Source of the DNA: Schlegelella_A sp965246805
GTDB lineage: Bacteria; Pseudomonadota; Gammaproteobacteria; Burkholderiales; Burkholderiaceae_C
NCBI GenBank assembly: GCA_965246805.1
Contig: CBDFFO010000010.1
Location: 1-64,000, forward strand
Direction: 5' to 3'
Length of the DNA: 64,000 nucleotides
Shown here: in pieces, positions 44,184 to 53,060 of the stretch
Layout of the letters: each line of letters starts with the position of its first letter
Position numbering within the stretch: the first letter of the stretch is position 1
Made by a program: the position numbers and the translations under genes
Notes under the pieces: model-generated
Seen by the model: the letters and a program-made list of their open reading frames with translations, nothing else
What the model was told of the DNA's origin: nothing
Database searches by the model: none

Positions 44184-45751
44184 GCCGCGGCCGCTTCGCG
44201 CGTCTCGTCGGTCGCGCACATCAGCAAGCCGAGGCGGGCCTCGTTGCAGTCGGCGACTGCCAGTTCGCCGGTGATGCGCCCTTCGTTCATCACGATCACC
44301 CGGTCGGCGAGCGCGAGGATCTCGTCGAGCTCGCTCGACACCACCAGCAACGCACAGCCGGCATCGCGCAGCGCGCGCAACTGCGCATGGATGAATTCGA
44401 TCGCGCCGATGTCGACGCCACGCGTCGGCTGGCCAACCAGCAACACCTTGGGCTGCTGGCCGATCTCGCGCGCGAGCACGAGCTTTTGCTGGTTGCCGCC
44501 CGAAAATTTGGCACTGACTAGCGCCGGGTCGCGCGGCCGCACGTCGAAGCGTTCCATCAACGCGGCGGTCGCAGCGCGCATCGACCGGCGTCGCATCCAG
44601 CCGCCGCGGCTGTACGACGGCAGGCCTTCATAACCGAGCACGGCCGATTCCCAGGCGCCGAAGTTCATCACCAGCGCACGCGCGTGGCGGTCTTCCGGCA
44701 CATGCGCGAGGCCGAGGCGGCGGGCCTGGCGCGGGTCGAGCCACCGCGTCGGGTCGAAACTTTTTCCGCCGAAGCTGAGGGTGCCCGCATCGGGCCCGCG
44801 CAAGCCCGAGAGCAGGTCGAGCAATTCGCTTTGGCCGTTGCCGGCCACGCCCGCGATGCCGACGATCTCGCCTGCCTTCAAGGCGAGGCTCACCTTCTTC
44901 AGGCGCGGCACGCCGAGTGCGTCGCGGACGGTGAGGTCGCGCGCCGTCAGCAGGGTCGCCCCCGCGGTGGCAGCCGCAGCACCCTGGCGACCGATGTGGA
45001 CCTTGCGGCCGACCATCGCCTCGGCGAGCTTGGCAATCGAGGCCGCGGCGATCGCGACGTCGAGCACCACGCGGCCGGCACGCATCACGGTGACCTGATC
45101 GCACAGCCGCATCACCTCCTTCAGCTTGTGCGTGATCAGGATGATGGTGCTGCCCTGGTCGCGCAGACGCGCTAGCACGTCGAAGAGCTGCTCGGTTTCC
45201 GGCGGCGTGAGCACGGCGGTCGGCTCGTCGAGGATCAGCACCTTCGCGCCGCGGTAGAGCGCCTTCAGGATCTCGAGTCGCTGCCGATCGCCTACCGACA
45301 GGTCGGCGACGAGTGCGTCGAGATCGACGCGCAAGCCGGTCGATGCCATCAACGCATCGAGGTTCCGGCGGGTGATGGCGTCGGCCCGGATCAGCAGCAC
45401 ATGCGGCTCGGCGCCGAGCATCACGTTGTCGAGCGCACTCAACGTGTCGACGAGCATGAAGTGCTGATGCACCATGCCCAGGCCGAGCGCGATCGCTTCG
45501 TGCGCGTTGCGGATCCGGACGACGGCACCGTCGATCTCGATCTGCCCGCTGTCGGCCATGTAGAAGCCGTAGAGCACCGACATCAGCGTGCTCTTGCCCG
45601 CGCCGTTCTCGCCGACGAGGCCGTGCACGGTGCCGCGGCGTACTCGGAAATCGACGCCGTCGTTGGCGCGCACCGCGCCGAAGTGCTTGCAGATGGCACT
45701 CATCCGAACCGCGAGCACGGGGTTCGACGGCGCGATGTCCGAAGCGCTCAT
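44180..45751 (-). CDS. Nucleoside ABC transporter ATPase (NupO-like)
   Basis: 523 residues with two ATPase domains. First: Walker A GENGAGKST, GMVHQHFMLVD, signature SVGDRQR, Walker B LILDEPTAVL. Second: degenerate Walker A GVAGNGQSEL, signature SGGNQQK, and VGQPTRGVDIGA. This layout is that of sugar/nucleoside importers working with BMP. ATG 45751 overlaps the lacI-type stop as ATGA. Confidence 0.93.
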   Translation of the reverse strand: MSASDIAPSNPVLAVRMSAICKHFGAVRANDGVDFRVRRGTVHGLVGENGAGKSTLMSVLYGFYMADSGQIEIDGAVVRIRNAHEAIALGLGMVHQHFMLVDTLSALDNVMLGAEPHVLLIRADAITRRNLDALMASTGLRVDLDALVADLSVGDRQRLEILKALYRGAKVLILDEPTAVLTPPETEQLFDVLARLRDQGSTIILITHKLKEVMRLCDQVTVMRAGRVVLDVAIAAASIAKLAEAMVGRKVHIGRQGAAAATAGATLLTARDLTVRDALGVPRLKKVSLALKAGEIVGIAGVAGNGQSELLDLLSGLRGPDAGTLSFGGKSFDPTRWLDPRQARRLGLAHVPEDRHARALVMNFGAWESAVLGYEGLPSYSRGGWMRRRSMRAATAALMERFDVRPRDPALVSAKFSGGNQQKLVLAREIGQQPKVLLVGQPTRGVDIGAIEFIHAQLRALRDAGCALLVVSSELDEILALADRVIVMNEGRITGELAVADCNEARLGLLMCATDETREAAAA

Positions 45752-46752
45752 GCGCGCACCGGCCCCGTCGACTCGCGCACCAGCAGGCGTGACGGCAGCA
45801 CCACGTCGCGGCGTACGCCGGGCCCGCTCAGCAAACGCTCGATCAACACCGACGCGGCCGTCTCGCCCATGGTCCGGATCGGGTGCGCGACGGTCGTCAG
45901 CGCGGGGTACACATAGCTGCCGACATCGATGCCGTCGAAGCCGATCACCGAGAGCCGGCCCGGTACCGAGACACCGCGTTCGGCGGCCGCGCGCAGCGCG
46001 CCGATCGCGAGCAGGTCGTTGCTCGCGAAGATCGCCGTCACGTCCTGCTCGGCGAGCAGGCGGCTCGTCATCGCATGGCCGGCGGCGGCGCTGAAATCGC
46101 CCTCGAGCAACCAGCGTTCGTCGATCGGCAGGGTCGCGTCTTGCATCGCCTGCCGCCAGCCCGCGACGCGAGCACGACTCACCGCGAACACGAAAGGGCC
46201 GGCCAGGCACGCGATGCGCCGATGCCCGAGCCCGATCAGGTGTTCGACACCCAGTGCCGCACCCGCCTGATGATCGACCCGCACGAGATCGGCGGCGAGC
46301 CCGGGCAACGTGCGGTCGATGACCACCGTCGGCACCTGCGCGGCCTCGAGCCGCCGCACGAGGGGCACCGCATCGGCCGCCGCCGCGGCTAGCAGCAGCC
46401 CGTCGACCCGACGCTCGAGCAGGCGTTGCAGGTAGCGCGCCTGGCGCTGCGCGTCGTCGTCGGTGTTGCACAGGAAGACCGAGTAGTCGGTCTGCCGGCA
46501 ACGGTCTTCGATGCCGCGCGTGAGTTCGGCGAAGAACGGGTTGGTGATGTTCGGCACGATCACGCCGAGGATGAGGGTCTCGCTCATCTTCAGCGCACGG
46601 GCCACCGCACTCGGCGCATAGCCCATCTCGGCGATCGCCGCCTCGACGCGCTGCCGTGCCGAATCGGAGACGCGTCGCGTGCTGTTGAGCACGTGCGAGA
46701 CGGTCGTGAACGACACGCCCGCGCGTGCCGCCACGTGTTTAATCGTGCTCAC
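45748..46752 (-). CDS. LacI-family transcriptional regulator
   Basis: 334 residues. N-terminal HTH IKHVAARAGVSFTTVSHVLN and hinge helix (VSDSARQRVEAAIAEMGYAP), then a periplasmic-binding-like effector domain ending in DVVLPSRLLVRESTGPV. Start is GTG 46752. Encoded inside the nucleoside operon, and the likely binder of the palindrome at 47895-47908 (inference); the effector may be a nucleoside or base. Confidence 0.93.
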   Translation of the reverse strand: MSTIKHVAARAGVSFTTVSHVLNSTRRVSDSARQRVEAAIAEMGYAPSAVARALKMSETLILGVIVPNITNPFFAELTRGIEDRCRQTDYSVFLCNTDDDAQRQARYLQRLLERRVDGLLLAAAAADAVPLVRRLEAAQVPTVVIDRTLPGLAADLVRVDHQAGAALGVEHLIGLGHRRIACLAGPFVFAVSRARVAGWRQAMQDATLPIDERWLLEGDFSAAAGHAMTSRLLAEQDVTAIFASNDLLAIGALRAAAERGVSVPGRLSVIGFDGIDVGSYVYPALTTVAHPIRTMGETAASVLIERLLSGPGVRRDVVLPSRLLVRESTGPVRA

Positions 46753-46782
46753 CGACCGCGCCTCGTCAACCGCGACGGCCGC

Positions 46783-47757
46783 TCAATACTTGCACGACGG
46801 ATCGGCCATGTAGTCGGCGACCTTGATCTTGCCGGCGACAATGTCGGCCTTCGCCGCCTCGACGCGCTTTCGCATGTCGGGTGTGATGAGCTTGGCGTTG
46901 AACTCGTCGGACGCATAGTCGACGCCGTTTTCCTTCAGGCCCAGTACCGTGAGGCCCGGCTTGTAGGCGGTGACGGCCTGGTAGACCGCGGTGTCGACGC
47001 GCTTCAGCATCGAGGTCAGCATGGTGCCGGGTTGCAGATGATCCTGGTTGCTGTCGACGCCGATCGCGTACTTGCCGGCGTCCTTCGCGGCCTGGTACAC
47101 GCCGATGCCGGTGCCACCCGCGGCGGCGAACACCACGTCGGCGCCCCTGCCGAACTGCGCCCGCGCGAGTTCGCCGCCGCGCGCCGGATCGGCCCACGCG
47201 GCGCCGGTGGTGCCGGTCATGTTCGAGAACACCTGCGCCTTCGGGTTGGCGTACTTCGCGCCCTGCTCGTAGCCGCACTGGAACTTGCGGATGAGCGGGA
47301 TGTCCATGCCGCCGACGAAGCCGACCTTGCCGGTCTTGCTCGCGAGCGCGGCCATCATTCCGACGAGGAAGCTGCCTTCCTGTTCCTTGAAGACGAACGA
47401 CTGCACGTTGGGCTGCGTGACCACCATGTCGATGATGGCGAACTGCAGCTTCGGGAACTCTTTCGAGACCTTCTCGATCGCCGCGGCCTGGCCGAAGCCG
47501 ATGCCGATGATCGGCGTGGCCCCGCGTTCGGCCATCCGCCGCAGGGCCTGCTCGCGCTGGGTCTCGTTCGAGATCTCGAACTCCAGATAGGGCTTGCCCG
47601 TTTCCTTCTTCCAGCGCTCGATGCCGCGGTAGGCCGCCTCGTTGAACGACTTGTCGTACTTGCCGCCCATGTCGAAGACGACTGCGGGCTGGGCAGACGC
47701 CGAGAGCACGGTCAGGGTGATGGCGGTGAGCGCAGCGATTCGGGCGATGACGTTCAT
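46783..47757 (-). CDS. BMP-family nucleoside-binding protein
   Basis: 324 residues. A signal peptide (to about residue 22) without lipobox Cys, so a soluble periplasmic protein. VVFDMGGKYDKSFNEAAYRG and AAGGTGIGVYQAAKDAGKYA, then VDSNQDHLQPGTM, are the BMP/PnrA nucleoside-binding signature. It feeds the ABC permeases encoded downstream. It is the first gene of the operon. Confidence 0.93.
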   Translation of the reverse strand: MNVIARIAALTAITLTVLSASAQPAVVFDMGGKYDKSFNEAAYRGIERWKKETGKPYLEFEISNETQREQALRRMAERGATPIIGIGFGQAAAIEKVSKEFPKLQFAIIDMVVTQPNVQSFVFKEQEGSFLVGMMAALASKTGKVGFVGGMDIPLIRKFQCGYEQGAKYANPKAQVFSNMTGTTGAAWADPARGGELARAQFGRGADVVFAAAGGTGIGVYQAAKDAGKYAIGVDSNQDHLQPGTMLTSMLKRVDTAVYQAVTAYKPGLTVLGLKENGVDYASDEFNAKLITPDMRKRVEAAKADIVAGKIKVADYMADPSCKY

Positions 47758-47767
47758 GAGGGACTCG

Positions 47768-47802
47768 GCTCGGAAGGAATCAACTCGGAAGGAATCAACT
47801 CG
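47768..47802. repeat. 15-bp tandem repeat before the BMP gene
   Basis: TCGGAAGGAATCAAC is present twice in tandem, followed by a partial TCGGA. It lies at the start of the BMP gene's upstream region and contains the AAGGA-type ribosome-binding signal on neither strand in an obvious place. Confidence 0.75.
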
Positions 47803-47894
47803 GACTGCCCATGGACGGGCGCGTGAACGGCCGGCAACGCGAGGCGACAGGCAAGGTCATTCGCAGGTACAACGTGGGCAGTGGAACACGTTCG

Positions 47895-47908
47895 CGCAAA
47901 CGTTTGCG
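47895..47908. promoter_or_regulatory. PurR/LacI-type operator between BMP gene and add
   Basis: CGCAAACGTTTGCG is a perfect 14-bp palindrome with the central CG of LacI/PurR-family operators, close to the E. coli PurR site. It lies in the 290-base divergent region, so one protein could control both the salvage operon and the adenosine deaminase gene. Confidence 0.78.
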
Positions 47909-48047
47909 AAGTCGGGTGCAATATGCAAGAAGCAAGCCCAAAGCTGCAAGATGCAGACCCAACCCACTGGCGCTGCGGACCGGCGCGCACCCGTGTCTTG
48001 GCGCGAATCCTGGGATCGTTGCGAACCATCACTGAAAGAGAGCTCAC

Positions 48048-49076
48048 TTGTCATTGCCGAACGACGAATCCCTCTGGCGCCGCCTCCCGAAAGTCCTGCT
48101 GCACGAACACGTCGACGGTGGCCTGCGGCCCTCGACGCTGTTCGAATTGTGCCAACGCCAGGGCATCGCCTTGCCGGCAGCCGACGCGCAGGCGCTCGGC
48201 CGGTGGATGCAGGCCAACGCCGATTCCGGCAGCCTCGAGCAGTACCTCGCCGGGTTCGCGTTGACAGTGGCGGCCATGGCCTCGGCCGAGGGCTGCGAAC
48301 GGGTCGCTTTCGAAGCCGCTGAAGACGCCCGCCTCGACGGCTGCGTGCTGGCCGAATTCCGGATGGCGCCGTTGCTGCTCGAGCCCTACGGCATGAGCGG
48401 TGACGAGGTCGTCGCAGCGCTGGTTCGGGGCCTCCGGCGCAGTGCGCTAGCGAGCGGGCTGATCGTCTGCGCGATGCGAACCGATCCGCCTGCCGACACC
48501 TTGCGCGCTGCGCAACTCGCCGCGCGCTACGCGCACGCGGGCGTGGTCGGCTTCGACCTGGCCGGCGCCGAGCGCGGCTTCCCGCCGCTCGACCACGCCG
48601 GCGCCTTCACCGCCGCGGGCGACGCCGGCCTCGGGCTCACCTGCCATGCCGGCGAGTCCGACGTGGGCGCGCGCGTGCTGGAGGCGGCGACGCTCGGCGT
48701 TTCGCGCATCGGCCACGGCATCAACATCATGAAAGGCGATGCGCACGATGTCGCCAATCGCGTCGCAGAGGCACGCGACCGGGGGTTGCACTTCGAGGTC
48801 TGTCCGACCAGCAACGTGCACACCGGCGCCTTCCCGTCGATCGCCGCGCACCCGATCCGCGCGATGTTCGAGGCCGGGCTCTCGGTCTCGTGCTCGACCG
48901 ACAACCGGTTGATGTCGGGCGTCACGCTCAGCGGCGAGCTGCAGGCGATCCACGAGGGGCTCGGCGTGACGATGGCCGAGGCGCGCCAGATGATGGTCAA
49001 CGGGGCAGCGGCGTCGTTCCTGTCGGCCGACGTACGGCATGCGGCGATGGAAGCGATCTCGCGCGGCGTCGCTTGA
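48048..49076 (+). CDS. add: Adenosine deaminase
   Basis: 342 residues. LLHEHVDGGLRPSTL gives the two metal His (19 and 21), GLTCHAGESD the next ligand and the catalytic Glu, RIGHGINIM, and SCSTDNRLMSG the last Asp. Deaminates adenosine to inosine, feeding the phosphorylase and hydrolase of the facing operon. Start is TTG 48048 behind AAAGAGAG; there is no ATG close by in frame. Confidence 0.92.
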   Translation: MSLPNDESLWRRLPKVLLHEHVDGGLRPSTLFELCQRQGIALPAADAQALGRWMQANADSGSLEQYLAGFALTVAAMASAEGCERVAFEAAEDARLDGCVLAEFRMAPLLLEPYGMSGDEVVAALVRGLRRSALASGLIVCAMRTDPPADTLRAAQLAARYAHAGVVGFDLAGAERGFPPLDHAGAFTAAGDAGLGLTCHAGESDVGARVLEAATLGVSRIGHGINIMKGDAHDVANRVAEARDRGLHFEVCPTSNVHTGAFPSIAAHPIRAMFEAGLSVSCSTDNRLMSGVTLSGELQAIHEGLGVTMAEARQMMVNGAAASFLSADVRHAAMEAISRGVA

Positions 49077-49156
49077 GCGTGCGGGACGATCCCGGGGCCG
49101 TCTGCTTCCACCACGCGTCGAGCCGCGGTGTTGCTGTGCATGGACGCATCCGGTTT

Positions 49157-50098
49157 TCATGCCGCAACCGGTGGCGCGCTCGCAGCAAGCACGGCCGCGA
49201 AGATCAACGCGACCACGAGCACGACCGCTTCGAGGCGCGCCACGCCCACGAAGCGGCGCAGCGGCACCTCCACCGACGCGTCGGCGCGCTTCAGCGCCGG
49301 CAGCAGCGCCGGCATCGTGACCATGCGATTCCATCCCCCCAGCAGGATCGCGATGCCGACGAAGAGCAGCTTCAGGACAAGGAGGCGGCCCCAGTCCGTG
49401 CTTGCCAGATCGGATATGGCGCCCATGCCGCGCCATGCGTTGGCCAAGCCCGTCGACACGATGCCCGCCAGCACCAGTGTGGCGGTGGCGGAAAGTTGCG
49501 TGATCCAGATCGACGCATCGCCTCGGCCCCCGGCCCCCGCCCCGTCGACCGATGCGGTGTCGAGGGCAACGGCCGTCATCAACACCATGCCGATCCACAG
49601 GCCGATCAGCAACAGGTGCAGCGCCTCGACAGCGACCGCGAGCGAAACTGGCCCGTGGATCGCCGCATGCGACGCCGCGGCGCGGCAGCCTATGAGGGCG
49701 ACCAACGCGAGCGCGGCGATCGAATTCAGCCACGGACTCGGGCTTCGCAAGGACGCAGCCGACGCGATCAGCACCAGCAGCAGACAGGGCGCGGCCGCGA
49801 GCCACGCATGGCCGATCTGCGTTGAGCCGAGAACGGAGCCGAGTTCGCTGCCGACGTCGCGCAACGCCACGTCGGCCATCACCGAGGTTTGCACCACGAG
49901 CAGCGCGATCATGGCCACCGCCGTGAAGCTGGTCGCCAGTAGCAAGAAGGATCGCGAGCGCCGCCCGAAGGCCTGGCCCCAAACCGACCGCGCGCGGCGC
50001 AGCCAGACCGACGACGCCACGCTGCCAAGCATCGTCGCCAGCCCCAGATCCAGCGCGACCGTGGCAGCGATGAGCAGCCAGGAGGGCCCGTCGTTCAC
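49157..50098 (-). CDS. copD: Copper resistance D-domain membrane protein
   Basis: 313 residues with eight or nine membrane helices. The pattern with His in LAVAVEALHLLLIGLWIGM and in a further SHAAIHG loop matches the CopD domain, which takes copper across the inner membrane with CopC. Its start is 1 base from the copC stop, so the two are co-translated. Confidence 0.88.
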   Translation of the reverse strand: MNDGPSWLLIAATVALDLGLATMLGSVASSVWLRRARSVWGQAFGRRSRSFLLLATSFTAVAMIALLVVQTSVMADVALRDVGSELGSVLGSTQIGHAWLAAAPCLLLVLIASAASLRSPSPWLNSIAALALVALIGCRAAASHAAIHGPVSLAVAVEALHLLLIGLWIGMVLMTAVALDTASVDGAGAGGRGDASIWITQLSATATLVLAGIVSTGLANAWRGMGAISDLASTDWGRLLVLKLLFVGIAILLGGWNRMVTMPALLPALKRADASVEVPLRRFVGVARLEAVVLVVALIFAAVLAASAPPVAA

Positions 50099-50464
50099 TC
50101 ACTTCACCGTGAACGCAAACTCGCCTTTCACGCGGTGGCCGTCGTGGCCCATCGTCGTCCACTGCGTCTTGTAGGCGCCCCGTGGCAGCGTCGGCAGCGG
50201 CATCAGCACCAGGCTCGGGTCGCTGACGTCGAGCGTGGCTTTGTCGGTCGGCACGTCACCGCGCGGGCCGACCAGCTTGATCGACGTGAACGCGGCTTCG
50301 AGCGGCTCGTTGAACTGCAGTCGCATCTGCAGTGGCGTGGCGGTCAACGTCGCGGCTTTCTCGGGCACGGTTTGCTTCAGCACGGCGTGCGCGAAGGCGC
50401 TCGAGATGAACGACGTGACGGCGAGGGCGGCGAGGGCGGCGAGGGTGTGGCGAACGAACTTCAT
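50099..50464 (-). CDS. copC: Periplasmic copper-binding protein CopC
   Basis: 121 residues. Signal peptide ends at SSAFA|HAVLKQTVPEKAA, so the mature N-terminal His is the usual Cu ligand; GHDGHRVKGEFAFTV at the C-terminus is the second part of the site. A small beta-sandwich working with CopD in copper handling. Confidence 0.92.
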   Translation of the reverse strand: MKFVRHTLAALAALAVTSFISSAFAHAVLKQTVPEKAATLTATPLQMRLQFNEPLEAAFTSIKLVGPRGDVPTDKATLDVSDPSLVLMPLPTLPRGAYKTQWTTMGHDGHRVKGEFAFTVK

Positions 50465-50496
50465 GCCGTCGACTTCGCGTTGCTGCGAACCGCGGT

Positions 50497-50572
<76 letters not shown>

Positions 50573-50715
50573 AACGGGACGCAGTCTAGCAAAGTCGTCA
50601 GCGGCGGAACGCCTTTGTCGGGCCCGGGCCCGAGACGGCGCGGCCGCGTTTGTCAGAATGCGAGGCGGCCGTCACGCACCGATCGGGCTCTATGCGGTCG
50701 TTAGTTTAAACCAAT

Positions 50716-50745
50716 GAATTATAAGTTTTCAATAGCTTATCATTC
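50716..50745 (+). promoter_or_regulatory. Dyad upstream of ahpC
   Basis: GAATTATAAG and CTTATCATTC form a 10-bp inverted repeat with one mismatch around 10 bases, in the AT-rich part of the ahpC leader. The spacing suits a LysR-type regulator such as OxyR, although the classic ATAG-N7-CTAT quartet is not clear. Located about 57-86 bases before the ahpC start. Confidence 0.5.
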
Positions 50746-50801
50746 GGCTCGTCGGCGCGTCGCGCCTCCAATCCCACCCGCCCACACTTGAAGGAAATCA
50801 C

Positions 50802-51365
50802 ATGTCATTGATCAACACCACCGTTGCGCCGTTCAAGGTTCAGGCCTTCAAGAGCGGCAAATTTATCGAGGTCACCGACGAGAGCCTGAAGGGCAAGTGG
50901 TCGGTGCTGGTGTTCATGCCGGCGGCGTTCACGTTCAACTGTCCGACCGAGGTCGAGGACGCGGCCGACAACTACGCCGAGTTCCAGAAGATGGGCACCG
51001 AGGTCTACATCGTCACGACCGACTCGCACTTCGCGCACAAGGTTTGGCACGAGACCTCGCCGGCGGTCGGCAAGGCGGCGTTTCCGCTCATCGGTGATTC
51101 GGCCCACGTGCTGGCGAAGATGTTCGACGTGCTGATCCCCGAAGACGGCATGGCGCTGCGTGGCACGTTCGTGATCAACCCCGAGGGCGTCGTCAAGACC
51201 GCCGAGGTGCACGACAACAGCATCGCCCGCGACATGAAGGAGACGCTGCGCAAGGTGAAGGCGGCGCAATACGTTGCTGCGCATCCGGGCCAGGTGTGTC
51301 CTGCCAAGTGGAATGAAGGTGCCTCGACGATCACCCCGTCGCTGGACCTCGTCGGCAAGATCTGA
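50802..51365 (+). CDS. ahpC: Alkyl hydroperoxide reductase subunit C
   Basis: 187 residues, 2-Cys peroxiredoxin. Peroxidatic Cys47 in AAFTFNCPTEVEDAADNY and resolving Cys166 in GQVCPAKW. Reduces hydrogen peroxide and organic peroxides using AhpF. AAGGAAA precedes the ATG. ahpF follows after 43 bases, in the usual operon. Confidence 0.96.
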   Translation: MSLINTTVAPFKVQAFKSGKFIEVTDESLKGKWSVLVFMPAAFTFNCPTEVEDAADNYAEFQKMGTEVYIVTTDSHFAHKVWHETSPAVGKAAFPLIGDSAHVLAKMFDVLIPEDGMALRGTFVINPEGVVKTAEVHDNSIARDMKETLRKVKAAQYVAAHPGQVCPAKWNEGASTITPSLDLVGKI

Positions 51366-51408
51366 AGCCGAATTTGTTGCCGATCGATCGTTGAGAAGGA
51401 GCATCACG

Positions 51409-53019
51409 ATGCTGGACGCCAATCTGAAGGCGCAACTCAAGGCCTACCTCGAGCGCGTGAAGCTGCCTTTCGAGATCACCGCATCGCTCGACGACAGCGC
51501 ACCCGCGAGCGAGATGCTCGGCTTGTTGACCGACATCGTCGGCCTGACCGACAAGATCACGCTGAAGACGGACGGCAGCGCCGAGCGCCGGCCGTCTTTT
51601 GCGCTGAACCGCATCGGCGAGGCGCCGCGCATCACGTTCGCCGCGATCCCGATGGGGCACGAGTTCACGTCGCTGGTGCTCGCGCTGCTGCAGACCGGCG
51701 GGCACCCGCCGAAGGTCGAAGCCGACCTCATCGAGCAGGTGAGGAACCTCGAAGGCACCGGGCCCGACAAGTGCCTGCGCTTCGAGACCTTCATGTCCCT
51801 CACGTGTCACAACTGCCCGGATGTCGTGCAGGCGCTGAACCTGATGGCCGTGCTCAACCCGCGTGTGCAGAGCGTCGTGATCGATGGCGGCCTGTTCCGC
51901 GCGGAGGTGGAGGAGCGCCAGATCCTCGCGGTACCGATGGTGTTCCTGAACGGCGAGCTGTTCGGCCAGGGCCGGATGGACGTCGAAGAGATCGTGAAGA
52001 AGCTCGACACCGGTGCGGCGGCGCGCGACGCGGTCAAGCTCGGCGCCAAGGAAGCCTATGACGTGCTCATCGTCGGCGGTGGGCCGGCTGGCGCGGCAGC
52101 TTCGGTGTACGCCGCTCGCAAGGGGATCCGCACCGGCATCCTGGCCGAGCGCTTCGGCGGCCAGACGATGGACACCATGAGCATCGAGAACTTCATCTCG
52201 GTGCTCGAGACCGATGGCCCGAAATTCGCGGCGGCGCTCGAGCAGCATGCCAAGCGCTATGACGTCGACATCCTGAACCTGCAGCGCGCGGACAAGCTGA
52301 TCCCCGCCGATACGAGCGGGTTGATCGGCATCGAGCTCGCCAACGGCGCGGTGTTGAGGAGCAAAACGGTGATCCTTTCGACCGGCGCACGCTGGCGCGA
52401 GGTCAATGTGCCGGGCGAGCAGGCCTACCGGAACAAGGGTGTCGCTTACTGTCCGCACTGCGACGGCCCGCTCTTCAAGGGCAAGCGCGTCGCGGTGATC
52501 GGTGGCGGCAACTCGGGTGTCGAGGCGGCGATCGACCTCGCGGGCATCGTCGGCCATGTCATGCTGCTCGAGTTCGGTGACGAGCTGCGCGCCGATGCCG
52601 TGCTGGTCAGCAAGCTGAAGAGCTTGCCGAACGTGGTCATCCACACGCGGGCTCAAACCACGGAGATCACCGGCGCGGACGGCAAGGTGAACGGCTTGAC
52701 GTACACCGACCGGACGAGCGGCGACTTGAAACACGTCGAGCTCGAAGGCGTGTTCGTGCAGATCGGCCTGGTGCCGAACTCGGAGTGGTTGAAGGGCACG
52801 CTCGAGCTGTCGCGCCACGGCGAGATCATCGTCGACGCTCGTGGCCAGACCTCGCTGCCCGGCGTTTTCGCAGCCGGCGATGTCACGACGGTGCCGTTCA
52901 AGCAGATCATCATCGCGACCGGCGACGGTGCGAAGGCCGCCCTCGGCGCTTTCGATCACCTGATGCGCAGTTCGGTGCCATCCGCATCCGCATCCGCACC
53001 GGTCGCCGTGCCAGCCTGA
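51409..53019 (+). CDS. ahpF: Alkyl hydroperoxide reductase subunit F
   Basis: 536 residues. The N-terminal tandem thioredoxin-fold part has the CHNC pair (133 and 136); the FAD domain VGGGPAGAAASVYAARKGI follows, and the redox centre CPHC (348 and 351) with NAD domain GGGNSGVEAAIDLAG. Passes electrons from NADH to AhpC. Chosen start ATG 51409 has GAGAAGGAG upstream; an earlier in-frame ATG would overlap ahpC. Confidence 0.96.
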   Translation: MLDANLKAQLKAYLERVKLPFEITASLDDSAPASEMLGLLTDIVGLTDKITLKTDGSAERRPSFALNRIGEAPRITFAAIPMGHEFTSLVLALLQTGGHPPKVEADLIEQVRNLEGTGPDKCLRFETFMSLTCHNCPDVVQALNLMAVLNPRVQSVVIDGGLFRAEVEERQILAVPMVFLNGELFGQGRMDVEEIVKKLDTGAAARDAVKLGAKEAYDVLIVGGGPAGAAASVYAARKGIRTGILAERFGGQTMDTMSIENFISVLETDGPKFAAALEQHAKRYDVDILNLQRADKLIPADTSGLIGIELANGAVLRSKTVILSTGARWREVNVPGEQAYRNKGVAYCPHCDGPLFKGKRVAVIGGGNSGVEAAIDLAGIVGHVMLLEFGDELRADAVLVSKLKSLPNVVIHTRAQTTEITGADGKVNGLTYTDRTSGDLKHVELEGVFVQIGLVPNSEWLKGTLELSRHGEIIVDARGQTSLPGVFAAGDVTTVPFKQIIIATGDGAKAALGAFDHLMRSSVPSASASAPVAVPA

Positions 53020-53060
53020 CCACGGCGGCCTGACCACGCCTGGCCATTCTCGCGGTTGCC

